NCBI RefSeq assembly: GCF_000473105.1
Contig: NZ_KI421498.1
Span: 1,364,001-1,428,000, forward strand
Length of the DNA: 64,000 nucleotides
Source of the DNA: Phaeobacter inhibens DSM 16374
GTDB lineage: Bacteria > Pseudomonadota > Alphaproteobacteria > Rhodobacterales > Rhodobacteraceae
Direction: 5' to 3'
Positions 7,153 through 16,370 of this stretch are shown here, piece by piece. Within the stretch, counting starts at the first letter, position 1; each line of letters starts with the position of its first letter. The notes under the pieces were generated by a model. It searched no databases. It was not told the origin of the DNA and saw nothing but the letters and a program-made list of their open reading frames with translations. The position numbers and the translations under genes are program-made.

Positions 7153-10100
7153 ATGTCAAAATCACCAGACGCCTTCCGCACCATCAGCGAAGTTGCGGAG
7201 TGGCTGGGGATCCAGGCGCATGTCTTGCGTTTCTGGGAAAGCAAGTTCACCCAGATCAAACCGGTCAAACGCGCAGGCGGACGCCGGTACTATCGGCCTG
7301 CCGATGTTGAATTGCTGGGCAGCATCAAGACTCTGCTGCACGACAAGGGGCTGTCCATCAAGGATGTGCAGGCGCTGTTGCGCGAGCATGGTCCCGCGCA
7401 TGTTGCCGCCATGGGTGCCGGAAATCCCCCCGCCGCAGAGCCCGAGGTCACCGATCCGGCTCCCTCCGATGGTGAGATGGTGATTGAGGCGGAGGTAAGC
7501 CCGTCTGAGGAGATCATCGCGGCCGAGGCCCCTGTCGAGGCGGATGTTCCGGCAGATGCAGCCCCGCAAGAGGCGCCCGCCGCCACCGAACCGCCGCTGG
7601 CCGCGCCTGCAGAATCCGCACCGACGTTAGAAACCCCGGCCCCGGCAGAGCTGTCACAGGCCGCGCCGACACCGATAGATCAGACACAAGCTGAGCCGGT
7701 AAATGTCGCGCCGTCCGAAAACGCAGGGGGCCCTGCTGCCTCCACCGTTGCGGCGGCACCGGCCGCCGCTGCTCCTGCGGCGCCTACTGCGGCTGCCCCT
7801 ACCGTTTCCGGTGTTTCCAGCGTCCCAAGCACTGCGCCCGCCTCGACGTCCCCGACATCTACCGCACCAGCCCCAACTGGCCTTGCACCGTCGGCTTCGC
7901 CGCAGGCAGAGGTACCCGTTGTGCCTCAGGACAGAATCTCCACGCCCGCCGCAACACCAACACCAACACCAACACCAACACCAGCCGCGCCCGCGCCAAC
8001 CATCGCTGACAAGCCGCAAGCCGACATTCCGCAGGACGAAATCCCACAGGAGCCGAGCACCGCAGCTCCGCAGCCGGGGTTTGATGCGCCCATGGCTGCC
8101 GATCCAATCGGCACTGCGGTGTCTCAGACCGGGTCACTTCACCCGCCAGCCTCGGCCACCAGCGAAACAGCAATACCTGCCACGTCAGTGCCAGCGGGCG
8201 GTATAATAGGTGAAACACCGGAGGGTGGCAGCACGGATGTTCCCCCCGGCGATGCGACGGCCGCATCTGCAACGCCACCAGCGGCGCCGATAGCAGCGCC
8301 TGTAACCGCCTCGCCTGAAACCGCCCCACCTGTGACCTCAGCCACGCCCCCCGCTCCAATGGGTGCCGCGATGGCCGATACGGCTACCCCAGAACCGGAG
8401 ACCCCGCCGGAGGGTCCCGCGATGGCAGCCCAGCCGGGTCTGCCCCTGGAGAACGCCGATCAAGCGCCAGATGCTAAGGCCACTGCAAGCGAGGGTGATG
8501 TCACCGCCCCGGTTGAGATCAGCCAAGACGTTGATATCGAAACAAACCTTGAGACTCCTGCTGCGGAACAAGGCCAGCTGTGGGACGCAGCACCTGATGT
8601 GCCCGAGGGAATATCCGAGACTGCGCCAGAAAGCAGTGAAACCGCAGCCCTGCCCGATGAAGCCGAGATCCTGATTCCGGCAGAGGACATCGATGTTGCC
8701 CCCGATGCGGCAGAGCTGATGACCCCTGCGACGGAGACCGTCGCCTCGGTCGCACCTTCGGAGGTCGACTCTATCGAAGTTGAGGCCGTGGAGGTTGGGG
8801 CTGAGCCGATTTCTGAGCCGAACCTCGACAGTGTGGCAGCGGTGGAGACAAGCGCAGAGACTGTGGCATCGGTCGAGGAGATCGACGTCGAGAGCGCCTC
8901 TCCCTGGAGCGATGAGGATGGCCCGGACGGGCCAGCCATGGATGAGCCGGTGATCGCTGCGGGGGCTGTTGCCCCCCAAACGCCGGATCTGATCGCAGAT
9001 CCTGAGACGGAGTCCGCACCAACTGCCGCCCTGCATGACGCGACCGAGACGGTCGAGGTGGCGATGCCGCAGGTTTCCGAACCGGAGACGTCGGCTCCTG
9101 ATGCCCCGAGATTTGACACCATCGACCCCGGTGCCGCATCCACAGGCAGCACACAGGACCCAGTGGTTTTTGATCAGGGCGACAGCCCTGCTCCGGTGGT
9201 TGAGGCGCTGGACAGTGACCCCGCCCTTGCCGATATGACGATGCCGGAGCAAGGTGTGGCGCCTCTGGGAGAGCCGCTGCCCGAATCGCTCTCCGATCCG
9301 GAAAATGACCCATTGGGGACGGCTGCTGAGGCGGCACCCGCAGCAGAGGATCTGCTGTCGGTTGCCCCGGAGGCCGCCGATGCCCATCCGGATGATCAGC
9401 TGGACAATGATCTGGCCGACGAGGATGAGGCCCCCTCACCCGAGGACAATCCGCTGGCTTTTGCCGATGTGGCCGCGATGCCGGAGCCACTGTCCGATGC
9501 GCCGATGCAGGCGGCAGAGACACCAGAGCCGCATGTTGATGAACCGGATCTGACTGAGGCAGCGGCGTTGCCGGAGATGGCTGACGTCAGCGCAGTGACA
9601 GCTGATGCCTTGGATCTGGATGCGCCGGCGCTGGACGAAACGATGGTCAGCGACCCGGTCATGTCTGCGCCTGCGGTCTCGGACGATCTTCTGGATACCC
9701 CAGTGACCGAAGAGACCCCGCTACCCGAGCCAGAGCCAGTGGAGCCGGAGCAGTCTGTGCCTGAGCCGTTGGTTCCGGATCTGGACGACGCGGCAGACGC
9801 CGCTCTGCCGGAGCCTTCTGCCGAACCAGTCGGCGAAGAGGCGACAGATGTCACGGCTGAGACGCTGGAGCTGTCAGCCCCTGCCGAACTGGGTGAACCG
9901 ATGGAGCTGGCGGAGCCGGCCGAGCTTGGAGCGCCTGCCGAACTGACAGAGACGGTTCCGACACCTGCCCCACTGCCACAGGCGGGCAGCCCAGAGGTCG
10001 CGGAGGAGGTCGCCGCCGAGGAGATGGTGGCCGCGCCACAAAGCGATCTGCCAGAGGTCGACTTGCCAGAGGTCGACTTGCCAGAAGCCGACTTGCCAGA

Positions 10101-10569
10101 GGCCGGCTTGCAAGAAACGGATCCCCCTGAGGTGGCCCCGGCGGCGGCATTTGAAATGCCCGAAACAGCGCAGGATATACCAGAACAGGATCTATCCGAA
10201 CTGGCAGACGTCGATCTGACTGAGCCTGCCCCGCTTGAGGCCGACGCCCATGATCAGAACACCGCTGACACGGATTTGGGCCTCCCAGATCTGGGAACCC
10301 CGGACCTCATCGACCCGGAGCTGGTCGCGGCGGATCCGGCGGAGGCGGAGCCCCCGGCGGAGTCCCCAGTCGCTGAGGAGGTCGGCGAAAGCGCGCCAGC
10401 AGATCCGAAACCGCTGGTGATTGAGATCCCAGATGAGGCGGAGCCGCAGGCCCCGCAGGCGTCAGGCGTACTGACGCGACTGGCGGGTGTAGAGCACCTG
10501 CCTGCCGATCACATGGCGGAGGTGCGGGCCTGCGTCGAGAGATTGCGCGCGCATCAGGGGGCGGCCTAG
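7153..10569 (+). CDS. MerR-family regulator with ~1000-residue acidic Pro/Ala tail
   Basis: The N-terminus is a MerR-type winged-helix DNA-binding domain (about residues 8-85: '[21 protein letters not shown]', '[17 protein letters not shown]', '[16 protein letters not shown]') like the small regulator usually found after ihfA. Instead of ending near 150-250 residues, the protein continues to 1138. The extension is low-complexity sequence rich in Ala, Pro, Glu, Asp, Thr and Ser, with a (PT)n microsatellite and a five-copy DLPEV-type repeat. A short ordered C-terminus ('[18 protein letters not shown]') resembles the end of short homologues. There is no signal peptide or membrane segment. The frame is intact, so the expansion appears real. 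Its target genes are unknown; the tail is probably intrinsically disordered. Confidence 0.8.
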   Translation: MSKSPDAFRTISEVAEWLGIQAHVLRFWESKFTQIKPVKRAGGRRYYRPADVELLGSIKTLLHDKGLSIKDVQALLREHGPAHVAAMGAGNPPAAEPEVTDPAPSDGEMVIEAEVSPSEEIIAAEAPVEADVPADAAPQEAPAATEPPLAAPAESAPTLETPAPAELSQAAPTPIDQTQAEPVNVAPSENAGGPAASTVAAAPAAAAPAAPTAAAPTVSGVSSVPSTAPASTSPTSTAPAPTGLAPSASPQAEVPVVPQDRISTPAATPTPTPTPTPAAPAPTIADKPQADIPQDEIPQEPSTAAPQPGFDAPMAADPIGTAVSQTGSLHPPASATSETAIPATSVPAGGIIGETPEGGSTDVPPGDATAASATPPAAPIAAPVTASPETAPPVTSATPPAPMGAAMADTATPEPETPPEGPAMAAQPGLPLENADQAPDAKATASEGDVTAPVEISQDVDIETNLETPAAEQGQLWDAAPDVPEGISETAPESSETAALPDEAEILIPAEDIDVAPDAAELMTPATETVASVAPSEVDSIEVEAVEVGAEPISEPNLDSVAAVETSAETVASVEEIDVESASPWSDEDGPDGPAMDEPVIAAGAVAPQTPDLIADPETESAPTAALHDATETVEVAMPQVSEPETSAPDAPRFDTIDPGAASTGSTQDPVVFDQGDSPAPVVEALDSDPALADMTMPEQGVAPLGEPLPESLSDPENDPLGTAAEAAPAAEDLLSVAPEAADAHPDDQLDNDLADEDEAPSPEDNPLAFADVAAMPEPLSDAPMQAAETPEPHVDEPDLTEAAALPEMADVSAVTADALDLDAPALDETMVSDPVMSAPAVSDDLLDTPVTEETPLPEPEPVEPEQSVPEPLVPDLDDAADAALPEPSAEPVGEEATDVTAETLELSAPAELGEPMELAEPAELGAPAELTETVPTPAPLPQAGSPEVAEEVAAEEMVAAPQSDLPEVDLPEVDLPEADLPEAGLQETDPPEVAPAAAFEMPETAQDIPEQDLSELADVDLTEPAPLEADAHDQNTADTDLGLPDLGTPDLIDPELVAADPAEAEPPAESPVAEEVGESAPADPKPLVIEIPDEAEPQAPQASGVLTRLAGVEHLPADHMAEVRACVERLRAHQGAA
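7952..7981 (+). repeat. (CAACAC)5 hexanucleotide microsatellite inside the merR-like gene
   Basis: Five uninterrupted copies of CAACAC encode an alternating Pro-Thr tract. Being a multiple of three, slippage would change length without shifting frame. Confidence 0.85.
10045..10119 (+). repeat. 15-bp tandem repeat, five copies, in the merR-like gene
   Basis: Units at 10045, 10060, 10075, 10090 and 10105 are near-identical 15-mers (type GACTTGCCAGAGGTC) encoding DLPEV-like pentapeptides. The first four differ by one to three bases and the fifth is more divergent, suggesting recent tandem duplication. Confidence 0.85.
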
Positions 10570-10644
10570 AAACTTGACAGCGGGGCGAAGTAAACTGGTT
10601 TTTTCGCTTGCCCCTGCCGGAAAAACGGGTAGAAACCAGCGCAA

Positions 10645-10721
10645 CGGGCTATAGCGCAGCCTGGTAGCGCGTCCGTCTGGGGGACGGAAGGTCGCAGGTT
10701 CGAGTCCTGCTAGCCCGACCA
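10645..10721 (+). tRNA. tRNA-Pro (anticodon GGG)
   Basis: A complete 77-base cloverleaf. Acceptor arms CGGGCTA and TAGCCCG are perfectly paired, the D arm contains AGCCTGGTAGC, and the anticodon stem TCCGT/ACGGA encloses the loop CTGGGGG with anticodon GGG. The T arm carries GGTTCGAGTCC and the 3' CCA is encoded. It reads proline CCC/CCU codons. It lies between the merR-like gene and dcd. Confidence 0.97.
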
Positions 10722-10749
10722 AAATACCCCGCCTCGCAAGGGGCTAAAA

Positions 10750-10781
10750 AACGCCCGCCCCTATCTGGGGTGGGTGTTTTT
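10750..10781 (+). terminator. Rho-independent terminator after tRNA-Pro
   Basis: A 12-bp stem (10750-10761 with 10767-10778, two G-T pairs), a five-base loop and a run of T (10777-10781) lie 29 bases beyond the tRNA CCA end. Confidence 0.75.
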
Positions 10782-10831
10782 GTATCTGCCTTTCGTGCAA
10801 GGTATTGATAATAAAGCGTTGGGAGGATGGG

Positions 10832-11941
10832 ATGACATCTGAGGGACAGACGAGCAGCAGCCTGACACAGGGTGTGCTGTCGGACCGGCAGATCCGGCAG
10901 ATGATCACCGGGGCTGCGATTGCGGCCTCCTCTCCGATACTCAACGATCAGATCCAGCCTGCGAGCCTTGATCTGCGGCTGAGTGACTGCGCCTACCGCG
11001 TTCGGGCCTCGTTTCTGCCCGGACTGGGACGCACGGTTGCAGAGCGGCTGGAGGATCTGACCATGCACCGGGTGGCGCTGACCGGCGGTGCGGTGCTGGA
11101 AAAAGGCTGCGTCTATGTGGTGCCGCTGATGGAACGCATTCGCCTGCCCGAGGGGATGACGGCCGCCGCCAGTGCCAAATCCTCCATCGGACGGCTGGAT
11201 GTGATGACGCGGGTGATCACCGATCAGGGAGTGGAGTTCGACCGGGTGCCGGATGGCTATGACGGGCCGCTTTATGCGGAAATCTGCCCGCAGAGCTTTT
11301 CTGTTGTGGTGCAGCCGGGGCAGTTGCTGACGCAGATCATCTTTCGTCAGGGGCGCACATTCCTCAGTGACGCAGACCTGCGCGCAGTCCATGAGGCGAC
11401 GCCGATTGTGTCTGGTGATCCGGTGATCTCCGACGGTCTGGGTTTCTCCGTCGATCTGCGGCCCGAGCGGGGCGATCTGGTGGGATACCGCGCCAAACAT
11501 CACACAGGTGTGGTCGATCTGTCGAAACTGGGCCATTACGATCCGGCGGAGTATTGGGAAGAGGTGCGCACCACCAAGGGTCAGATCATTCTGGATCCCG
11601 GTGCGTTCTACATTCTGGTGAGCCGCGAGGCGATTGCCATCCCGCCGGATTACGCTGCCGAAATGGCGCCCTATCTGGCGATGGTGGGCGAATTCCGGGT
11701 GCATTACGCGGGCTTCTTTGATCCCGGGTTTGGCTATGCTGCCGCTGGCGGGGCCGGATCGCGTGGAGTGCTGGAAGTGCGCTGCCATGATGCGCCTTTT
11801 GTGCTGGAGCATGGGCAGGTCGTGGGGCGGCTGGTCTATGAGCGGATGTCGGAAGTGCCAGAGCAGCTGTATGGTATTGATATTGCGTCGAACTATCAGG
11901 GTCAGGGGCTGAAGCTGTCAAAGCACTTCAAAACCAGCTGA
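10832..11941 (+). CDS. dcd: 2'-deoxycytidine 5'-triphosphate deaminase, long form
   Basis: Deaminates dCTP to dUTP, feeding dTMP synthesis. The trimeric dUTPase-like fold is visible in 'QIQPASLDLRL' (about residue 48), 'ASAKSSIGRLDVMTRVITD', 'LYAEICPQSFSVVVQPGQ' and a second half with related motifs ('GAFYILVSREAI', 'EVRCHDAPFVLEHGQ'). About 369 residues matches the two-domain form typical of alphaproteobacteria, roughly double the E. coli enzyme. The start at 10832 is chosen because GGGAGG sits five bases upstream; the frame also has an ATG at 10805 without a ribosome site. Confidence 0.9.
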   Translation: MTSEGQTSSSLTQGVLSDRQIRQMITGAAIAASSPILNDQIQPASLDLRLSDCAYRVRASFLPGLGRTVAERLEDLTMHRVALTGGAVLEKGCVYVVPLMERIRLPEGMTAAASAKSSIGRLDVMTRVITDQGVEFDRVPDGYDGPLYAEICPQSFSVVVQPGQLLTQIIFRQGRTFLSDADLRAVHEATPIVSGDPVISDGLGFSVDLRPERGDLVGYRAKHHTGVVDLSKLGHYDPAEYWEEVRTTKGQIILDPGAFYILVSREAIAIPPDYAAEMAPYLAMVGEFRVHYAGFFDPGFGYAAAGGAGSRGVLEVRCHDAPFVLEHGQVVGRLVYERMSEVPEQLYGIDIASNYQGQGLKLSKHFKTS

Positions 11942-11964
11942 TCCCTGCGTCTGAGGGATGGCTG

Positions 11965-12177
11965 TTAAAACCGGGGCGGTCGGGCATTGCGGCGCATCAG
12001 GCGGGCTTTCTGAGCTGCGGCCTCATCCTGAGGAAGCGGGCGCGAGTCCTGCCCCTTGCCTGCACCCTGCCCCTTGCCACGTTTTGAGACGGCCTTGATC
12101 CCGGCATTGACGCCTGCGTTCACCGCGCGGCCCACAAGACGGCGCAGGATCATGTTCAGTATCCGCTCGATGTTCAT
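11965..12177 (-). CDS. Small basic hypothetical protein
   Basis: A 70-residue protein, 'MNIERILNMILRRLVGRAV' followed by a Gly/Lys/Arg-rich linker and a basic C-terminus. The amphipathic N-terminal helix and glycine-alanine stretch suggest a membrane- or nucleic-acid-associated peptide, but no family is recognised. A purine-rich site (GGAGACAGGCAG) precedes the ATG. It lies convergent with dcd and downstream of scpB on the same strand, separated from scpB by about 100 bp. It is probably real. Confidence 0.6.
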   Translation of the reverse strand: MNIERILNMILRRLVGRAVNAGVNAGIKAVSKRGKGQGAGKGQDSRPLPQDEAAAQKARLMRRNARPPRF

Positions 12178-12280
12178 CTGCCTGTCTCCTTCGCACCAAA
12201 TCGGGATCGCCGGACCAGCCTGGCCGCGTTAGTGTCGCGCGTCTATGCGGCGGATTTAGGGCGTCTTTCCCCGGTGGCCC

Positions 12281-12943
12281 TCAATCGCCAAAGAGTTCGG
12301 GCTGTTCTTCCACCTCGTCGCTGTCGCTGCGTCCGCCCATGGGCAGGCTGCCCGGTGGCGGGCGGTTTTCCAACAGGCCCGCGGCGCGCAGTTCCTTGAG
12401 GCCGGGGAGATCACGCGCGCTTTCCAACCCGAAATGATCGAGGAACACCGGCGTCACCACAAAGGTCACCGGGCGTCCCGGTGTCATCTTGCGGCGGCCA
12501 AGGCGGATCCAGTCCATTTCCAGCAGCTGGTCGATGGTGCCCCGCGACACTGACACGCCGCGCACCTCTTCGATTTCGGCGCGGGTGACGGGCTGGTGAT
12601 AGGCAATGATCGCAAGGGTTTCGATGGCCGCGCGCGAGAGTTTGCGGGTCTCAACCGTTTCCTTCTGCATCAGAAAGCCGAGGTCAGAGGCGGTGCGCAG
12701 CGCCCAGGCATCGCCGACGCGCACGATATTGACGCCGCGTCCTTCGTACCGTTTGCGCAGGTGCTCCATCGCGGTGCCCGGCTCGCAGCCGTGCGGCATC
12801 CGCGCCTCAAGATCGCGGACAGTCACCGGTTCGGCGCTGGCAAACAGCACCGCCTCAACCATGCGTTCCTGTTCGGCCATCGGGGGCGCCTCAAACAGGG
12901 TCTGGGTTTCCTCCGCAACGGTGTTCTGGCTGTGGTCGTCCAT
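12281..12943 (-). CDS. scpB: Segregation and condensation protein ScpB
   Basis: Winged-helix kleisin-interacting subunit of the SMC-ScpAB condensin, acting in chromosome segregation. Seen: 'MVEAVLFASAEPVTVRDL' near residue 28, 'LSRAAIETLAIIAYHQPVTRAEIEEVRGV' as overlapping motifs (each under 20 residues), and 'LGRRKMTPGRPVTF'. Its start codon overlaps the scpA stop (TGATG), indicating translational coupling. The length of 220 residues is normal; the acidic C-terminal tail is species-variable. Confidence 0.94.
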   Translation of the reverse strand: MDDHSQNTVAEETQTLFEAPPMAEQERMVEAVLFASAEPVTVRDLEARMPHGCEPGTAMEHLRKRYEGRGVNIVRVGDAWALRTASDLGFLMQKETVETRKLSRAAIETLAIIAYHQPVTRAEIEEVRGVSVSRGTIDQLLEMDWIRLGRRKMTPGRPVTFVVTPVFLDHFGLESARDLPGLKELRAAGLLENRPPPGSLPMGGRSDSDEVEEQPELFGD

Positions 12944-13734
12944 CAGGTATCCTTGTCACGAATGCGCAGCTGAATGGGCGCATAGGTCTCGCTCTGGCGC
13001 AGCTCCAGATGGCCTTCTTTCACCAGCTGCAGCGAGGCGGCAAAGGTGGAGGCAGTGGCGGAGCGGCGTTTCATCGGGTCGGAGTGCCAGCCTTCGGGCA
13101 GATAGGTGAGCATATCAGTCCAGCTGCCGGTGTAGCCGATCAGGTGACGCATCCGGTCCAGCGCCGCCTCCATGGTGAAGATTGCCTCGCGGTCCAGCAC
13201 AAAGGGGCGGAAGTCGTCCCGCGTGCGGATGCGGGCATAGGCCTGCATCAGATCCAGCAGATTGGCCGAATAGCTAACGGTGCGGATGCGGGTCACATCC
13301 TCGCTCTGGCCCCGGGCAAAGAAGTTGCGGCCCAGCTGATCGCGGGCCATCAACCGCGCCGCGCTGTCGCGCATGGCCTGCAAACGCTCCAGCTGGAAGG
13401 CCAGATGCGCGGCCAGTTCCTCACCGGAGGGGCCTTCCTCCGTCGGGTCGGGCGGCAGCAGCAGGCGGGATTTCAGATAGGCGAGCCAGGCCGCCATCAC
13501 CAGATAATCCGCAGCCAGTTCAATGCGCAGCTCATGCGCCTTCTCCACAAAGCTGAGATACTGGCGGGCCAGTTCCAACACAGAAATGCGGCGCAGATCG
13601 ACCTTTTGCGTGCGCGACAGCGACAACAGCACGTCAAGCGGCCCCTCGTAGCCGTCAACGTCCACGATCAATGCTTCGGCCGCGAGCCGGTCCTCGACGC
13701 TGAGCGCGTCGTCGTCAAACAGAGTGTCAGCCAT
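12943..13734 (-). CDS. scpA: Segregation and condensation protein ScpA
   Basis: Kleisin subunit of the bacterial condensin that bridges SMC heads. The core 'VDGYEGPLDVLLSLSRTQKVDL' region (written here as a span) and 'LAADYLVMAAWLAYLKSRLLL' are hallmark kleisin segments. The frame is open from 13788, but the methionine at 13734 (MADTLFDDDAL) is the likely start. That gives 263 residues and only an 8-base overlap with the nagZ end. It is cotranscribed with nagZ upstream and scpB downstream. Confidence 0.92.
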   Translation of the reverse strand: MADTLFDDDALSVEDRLAAEALIVDVDGYEGPLDVLLSLSRTQKVDLRRISVLELARQYLSFVEKAHELRIELAADYLVMAAWLAYLKSRLLLPPDPTEEGPSGEELAAHLAFQLERLQAMRDSAARLMARDQLGRNFFARGQSEDVTRIRTVSYSANLLDLMQAYARIRTRDDFRPFVLDREAIFTMEAALDRMRHLIGYTGSWTDMLTYLPEGWHSDPMKRRSATASTFAASLQLVKEGHLELRQSETYAPIQLRIRDKDT

Positions 13735-14731
13735 ATACCTGTCCGCCCATGAGGGCTGATAGTTCGGCCTCGGCCGTGGGTATGTCAAGCGCGGCGGGCG
13801 TGCGGCGGGCGGCTTCGGCGCGCTCGGCGCGTGCCTGTGCGGCGTCGGTCATCTCGCCAGCGGCCTCCGCCACGGCGGCGCGGTCGTCCAGCGGGGCGTT
13901 ACAGAACAGGACCACATCGCAGCCGGCCGCGATGGTGTCGCGGGCAATGTCTGCGGCTGTGCCTTGCAGCGCCTTCATCGAGATATCGTCGCTCATAATC
14001 AACCCGTCAAAGCCGATGTCCGAACGGATCATCTGCATGATACGGGATGACAAAGTGGCGGGTTCGCTGTCGAGTGTCTCGTATACCAGATGGGCTGTCA
14101 TCCCCATCGGCAGATCGTTCAGCGCGGCAAAAGCGGCGAAATCCTCCCGCGCCAGATCGGCGAGAGAGGCGGTGATCCGGGGGAGATCATGGTGGCTATC
14201 CATGCTGGCACGACCATGGCCGGGGATGTGTTTCACCACCGGTACAACGCCGCCGTCCAACAGCCCTTCAGCCGTGGCGCGGGCGCGGGTGACGACGGTG
14301 GTCAGATCGGTGCCATAGCAGCGGTTTTTGAGGAAGGGATGCGTCCCCTCGCCCGCCACATCCGCCAGCGGCGCGCAGTTGCTGTCGATGCCGAGATCGC
14401 GCAATTCATCCGCAATCAACCGCGCGCGCAGATACATGGCGCGGGTTGCACCCGCCCCCGCAACAGACGCGTGATCCAGCGCTGGCTGCCATTGGCGCGC
14501 CAGCGGCGGGCGCAGACGCTGCACCCGGCCGCCCTCCTGGTCGATGGTGATCAGACAGTCACGTCCCACCGCCTCGCGCAGGTCATTGCAAAGCGCACGG
14601 GTCTGTTCGGCACTGTCGATATTGCGGGCAAACAGGATAAAGCCAAAAGGGTTGGCGCGGGCGAACAGCGCCTTTTCGGCGGCGCTGAGACGCAGGCCTT
14701 CGGCATCTAATATGGTGGCTCCGTAACGCAT
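13727..14731 (-). CDS. nagZ: Beta-N-acetylhexosaminidase NagZ
   Basis: Cytoplasmic glycoside hydrolase family 3 enzyme that removes GlcNAc from anhydromuropeptides in peptidoglycan recycling. The signature 'KHIPGHGRASMDSHHDLP' contains the catalytic His/Asp of the GH3 NagZ loop, and 'LIMSDDISMKAL' contains the aspartate nucleophile. The start is set at 14731 (MRYGATILDAEG), where AGAGGA lies seven bases upstream. The open frame up to 15088 is unrelated sequence. Length 334 residues, normal. Confidence 0.94.
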   Translation of the reverse strand: MRYGATILDAEGLRLSAAEKALFARANPFGFILFARNIDSAEQTRALCNDLREAVGRDCLITIDQEGGRVQRLRPPLARQWQPALDHASVAGAGATRAMYLRARLIADELRDLGIDSNCAPLADVAGEGTHPFLKNRCYGTDLTTVVTRARATAEGLLDGGVVPVVKHIPGHGRASMDSHHDLPRITASLADLAREDFAAFAALNDLPMGMTAHLVYETLDSEPATLSSRIMQMIRSDIGFDGLIMSDDISMKALQGTAADIARDTIAAGCDVVLFCNAPLDDRAAVAEAAGEMTDAAQARAERAEAARRTPAALDIPTAEAELSALMGGQVYG

Positions 14732-14834
14732 AGCGGTCCTCTTTGTGCTGGGGCGCTGATACACCAGTGTCGCGGGCGGCGCCATGGTCGGATGGGGCAA
14801 ACTGGCAGCAGTTTGCCGGATGGTAAACGACAAA

Positions 14835-14853
14835 CGCCCGGCTGGGCCGGGCG
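14835..14853 (-). terminator. Terminator-like hairpin after the SPOR gene
   Basis: CGCCCGGC (14835-14842) pairs perfectly with 14846-14853 across a three-base loop. On the minus strand it is followed by TTTGTCGTTT. It lies 43 bases past the SPOR-protein stop. Confidence 0.6.
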
Positions 14854-14895
14854 CAGAGGTGTCGGGGGAGGCCCCATGTCCTGACGGGTGGTGCC

Positions 14896-16278
14896 CTAGC
14901 GGGTGGTCACGGGGATACAGTCGGCGTTGCCTGCCACCAGAGCGGAGCAGAAACGGCGCGCATCGGAGAGGTCGGCAAAGCCCATCGCGCGCAGGCGATA
15001 GAAGGTGCGACCGCCGCTTTCGGCCTTCTGGATCACCCGTTTCTTGCCTTCCAGATAGTCGGCAAAACGACCGTGGATGCGATCCCATTCGGCGCGGGCG
15101 ACCTCAGCGCTTTCGTAGGCGCCAAGCTGGGCCAGCCGGGTGCCTGCGGGCAGACTGTCGGGCGAGACGTCCTGAGTGGTGCGCGCAGCAGGGGTCGCCG
15201 CGACCGAGCGGCTGGGAGAGAACCGCGCCGGGCGCGCTGCGGGACGCAGCGAAACACGCACACCGGGGGCGTTGCGCAGGGCCGCGTTCGGCGCCGGGGC
15301 GACGGCGGCGATGCTCACCGGTTGCAAGGGTTCCGGCTGCACAATCGCCGGGGCGGTGTTTGGCGCAGCAGCAGCGGCAGAGAGCTGTTCGGCCCCGTTG
15401 AGCGCATCCTGCCCCAATGGGGTGACACCGTCGGTCAGCTCTGCCACCAGTGCGTCGATGTCGCCGCCCTGATAGGCCGCCACCGCCTCAGTCGAGAGAT
15501 CGGAGGTGTCAGGCGCGGAAGGGCGTTCCCGCCCGGCGCCAGAGGTGTCTGTTGTGAGGGCCGCCTGCATGGGCTGATCATCCTCGGTCAGCGCCACATC
15601 TTCGGGTGCAAGCGTCAGACGGTCGGCGGGGCTTTCGACATTGCCGTTGGCAGCAACGGCATTGACCGCAAGGCCCTGATGATCGGCGGGCAGGCCACCC
15701 GGGTTATCGGGCTGCACCCGCAGCGGACCTTCGACAGCGCGCACCACGGGCACGCCGCTCACGTCGCGCGAAATCAGCTGATAGCCCCAGAGACCGATGC
15801 CTGCGACCAGCGCCAGCGACGCCACGGCGCCAAGGGCGCTAAACGCCTTCGCCAGCCCTGCGCGACCTGTGCCCGCGGGTTCGGGGGCAAATCCATAGTC
15901 GTCGTAGCGGTGCCCCTGATCGGTGCCCGGACCGCTATAGGCGTCCTCTGCGGGGTCACCATAGGTGGGGGCTGCCTGCTGATAGGGGCTATAACCCTGC
16001 GCTGGCGTCTGAGGCTGATGTTGTGCGAAATAGCCACCCGCTTGCGGCTGCTGCGCATACCCTGCTGCGGCCTGCGGGCGCGCGACCGGTGTCTGCGGAT
16101 CATGGCCGAAGGGGTGTTCCGGCTGCGGATAGGGGGATTGGGCAACGGGGTCCCGCAGATGCGCATCGGCGAAAGACGGCTCCTGCCGGATCCCTTGCGT
16201 TTCTGTGGCGGGGTCCGAAGAACGGTCCCCTCCATTGGAATACGACTGGCCGTGACCTGCCTGCGTAAAATACGCCAT
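14896..16278 (-). CDS. SPOR-domain membrane protein
   Basis: A 460-residue single-pass inner membrane protein. A Gln/Pro/Tyr-rich cytoplasmic N-terminus (1-145) is followed by one hydrophobic segment near 150-172 (ALGAVASLALVAGIGLWGY), a long acidic/Ala-rich periplasmic linker, and a C-terminal SPOR domain (about 380-460: 'GTRLAQLGAYESAEVARAEW', 'KAESGGRTFYRLRAMGFADL', 'CSALVAGNADCIPV'). SPOR domains bind denuded septal glycan, so a role at division sites next to nagZ and argS is likely. This position between argS and nagZ is a conserved alphaproteobacterial arrangement. Confidence 0.88.
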   Translation of the reverse strand: MAYFTQAGHGQSYSNGGDRSSDPATETQGIRQEPSFADAHLRDPVAQSPYPQPEHPFGHDPQTPVARPQAAAGYAQQPQAGGYFAQHQPQTPAQGYSPYQQAAPTYGDPAEDAYSGPGTDQGHRYDDYGFAPEPAGTGRAGLAKAFSALGAVASLALVAGIGLWGYQLISRDVSGVPVVRAVEGPLRVQPDNPGGLPADHQGLAVNAVAANGNVESPADRLTLAPEDVALTEDDQPMQAALTTDTSGAGRERPSAPDTSDLSTEAVAAYQGGDIDALVAELTDGVTPLGQDALNGAEQLSAAAAAPNTAPAIVQPEPLQPVSIAAVAPAPNAALRNAPGVRVSLRPAARPARFSPSRSVAATPAARTTQDVSPDSLPAGTRLAQLGAYESAEVARAEWDRIHGRFADYLEGKKRVIQKAESGGRTFYRLRAMGFADLSDARRFCSALVAGNADCIPVTTR

Positions 16279-16370
16279 TTCCGCCTCACTGCCCGCATAC
16301 GACGCGCGATGCGCCGCCCCGGGTTTCTACTTGATGATCTGCCTCGATCCGGCGGCCTGGGCGATTTTAG

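Noticed and set aside
10574-10602. TTGACA as a tRNA-Pro promoter
   Set aside because: No matching -10 element was found at an acceptable distance, so only the tRNA and its terminator are listed.
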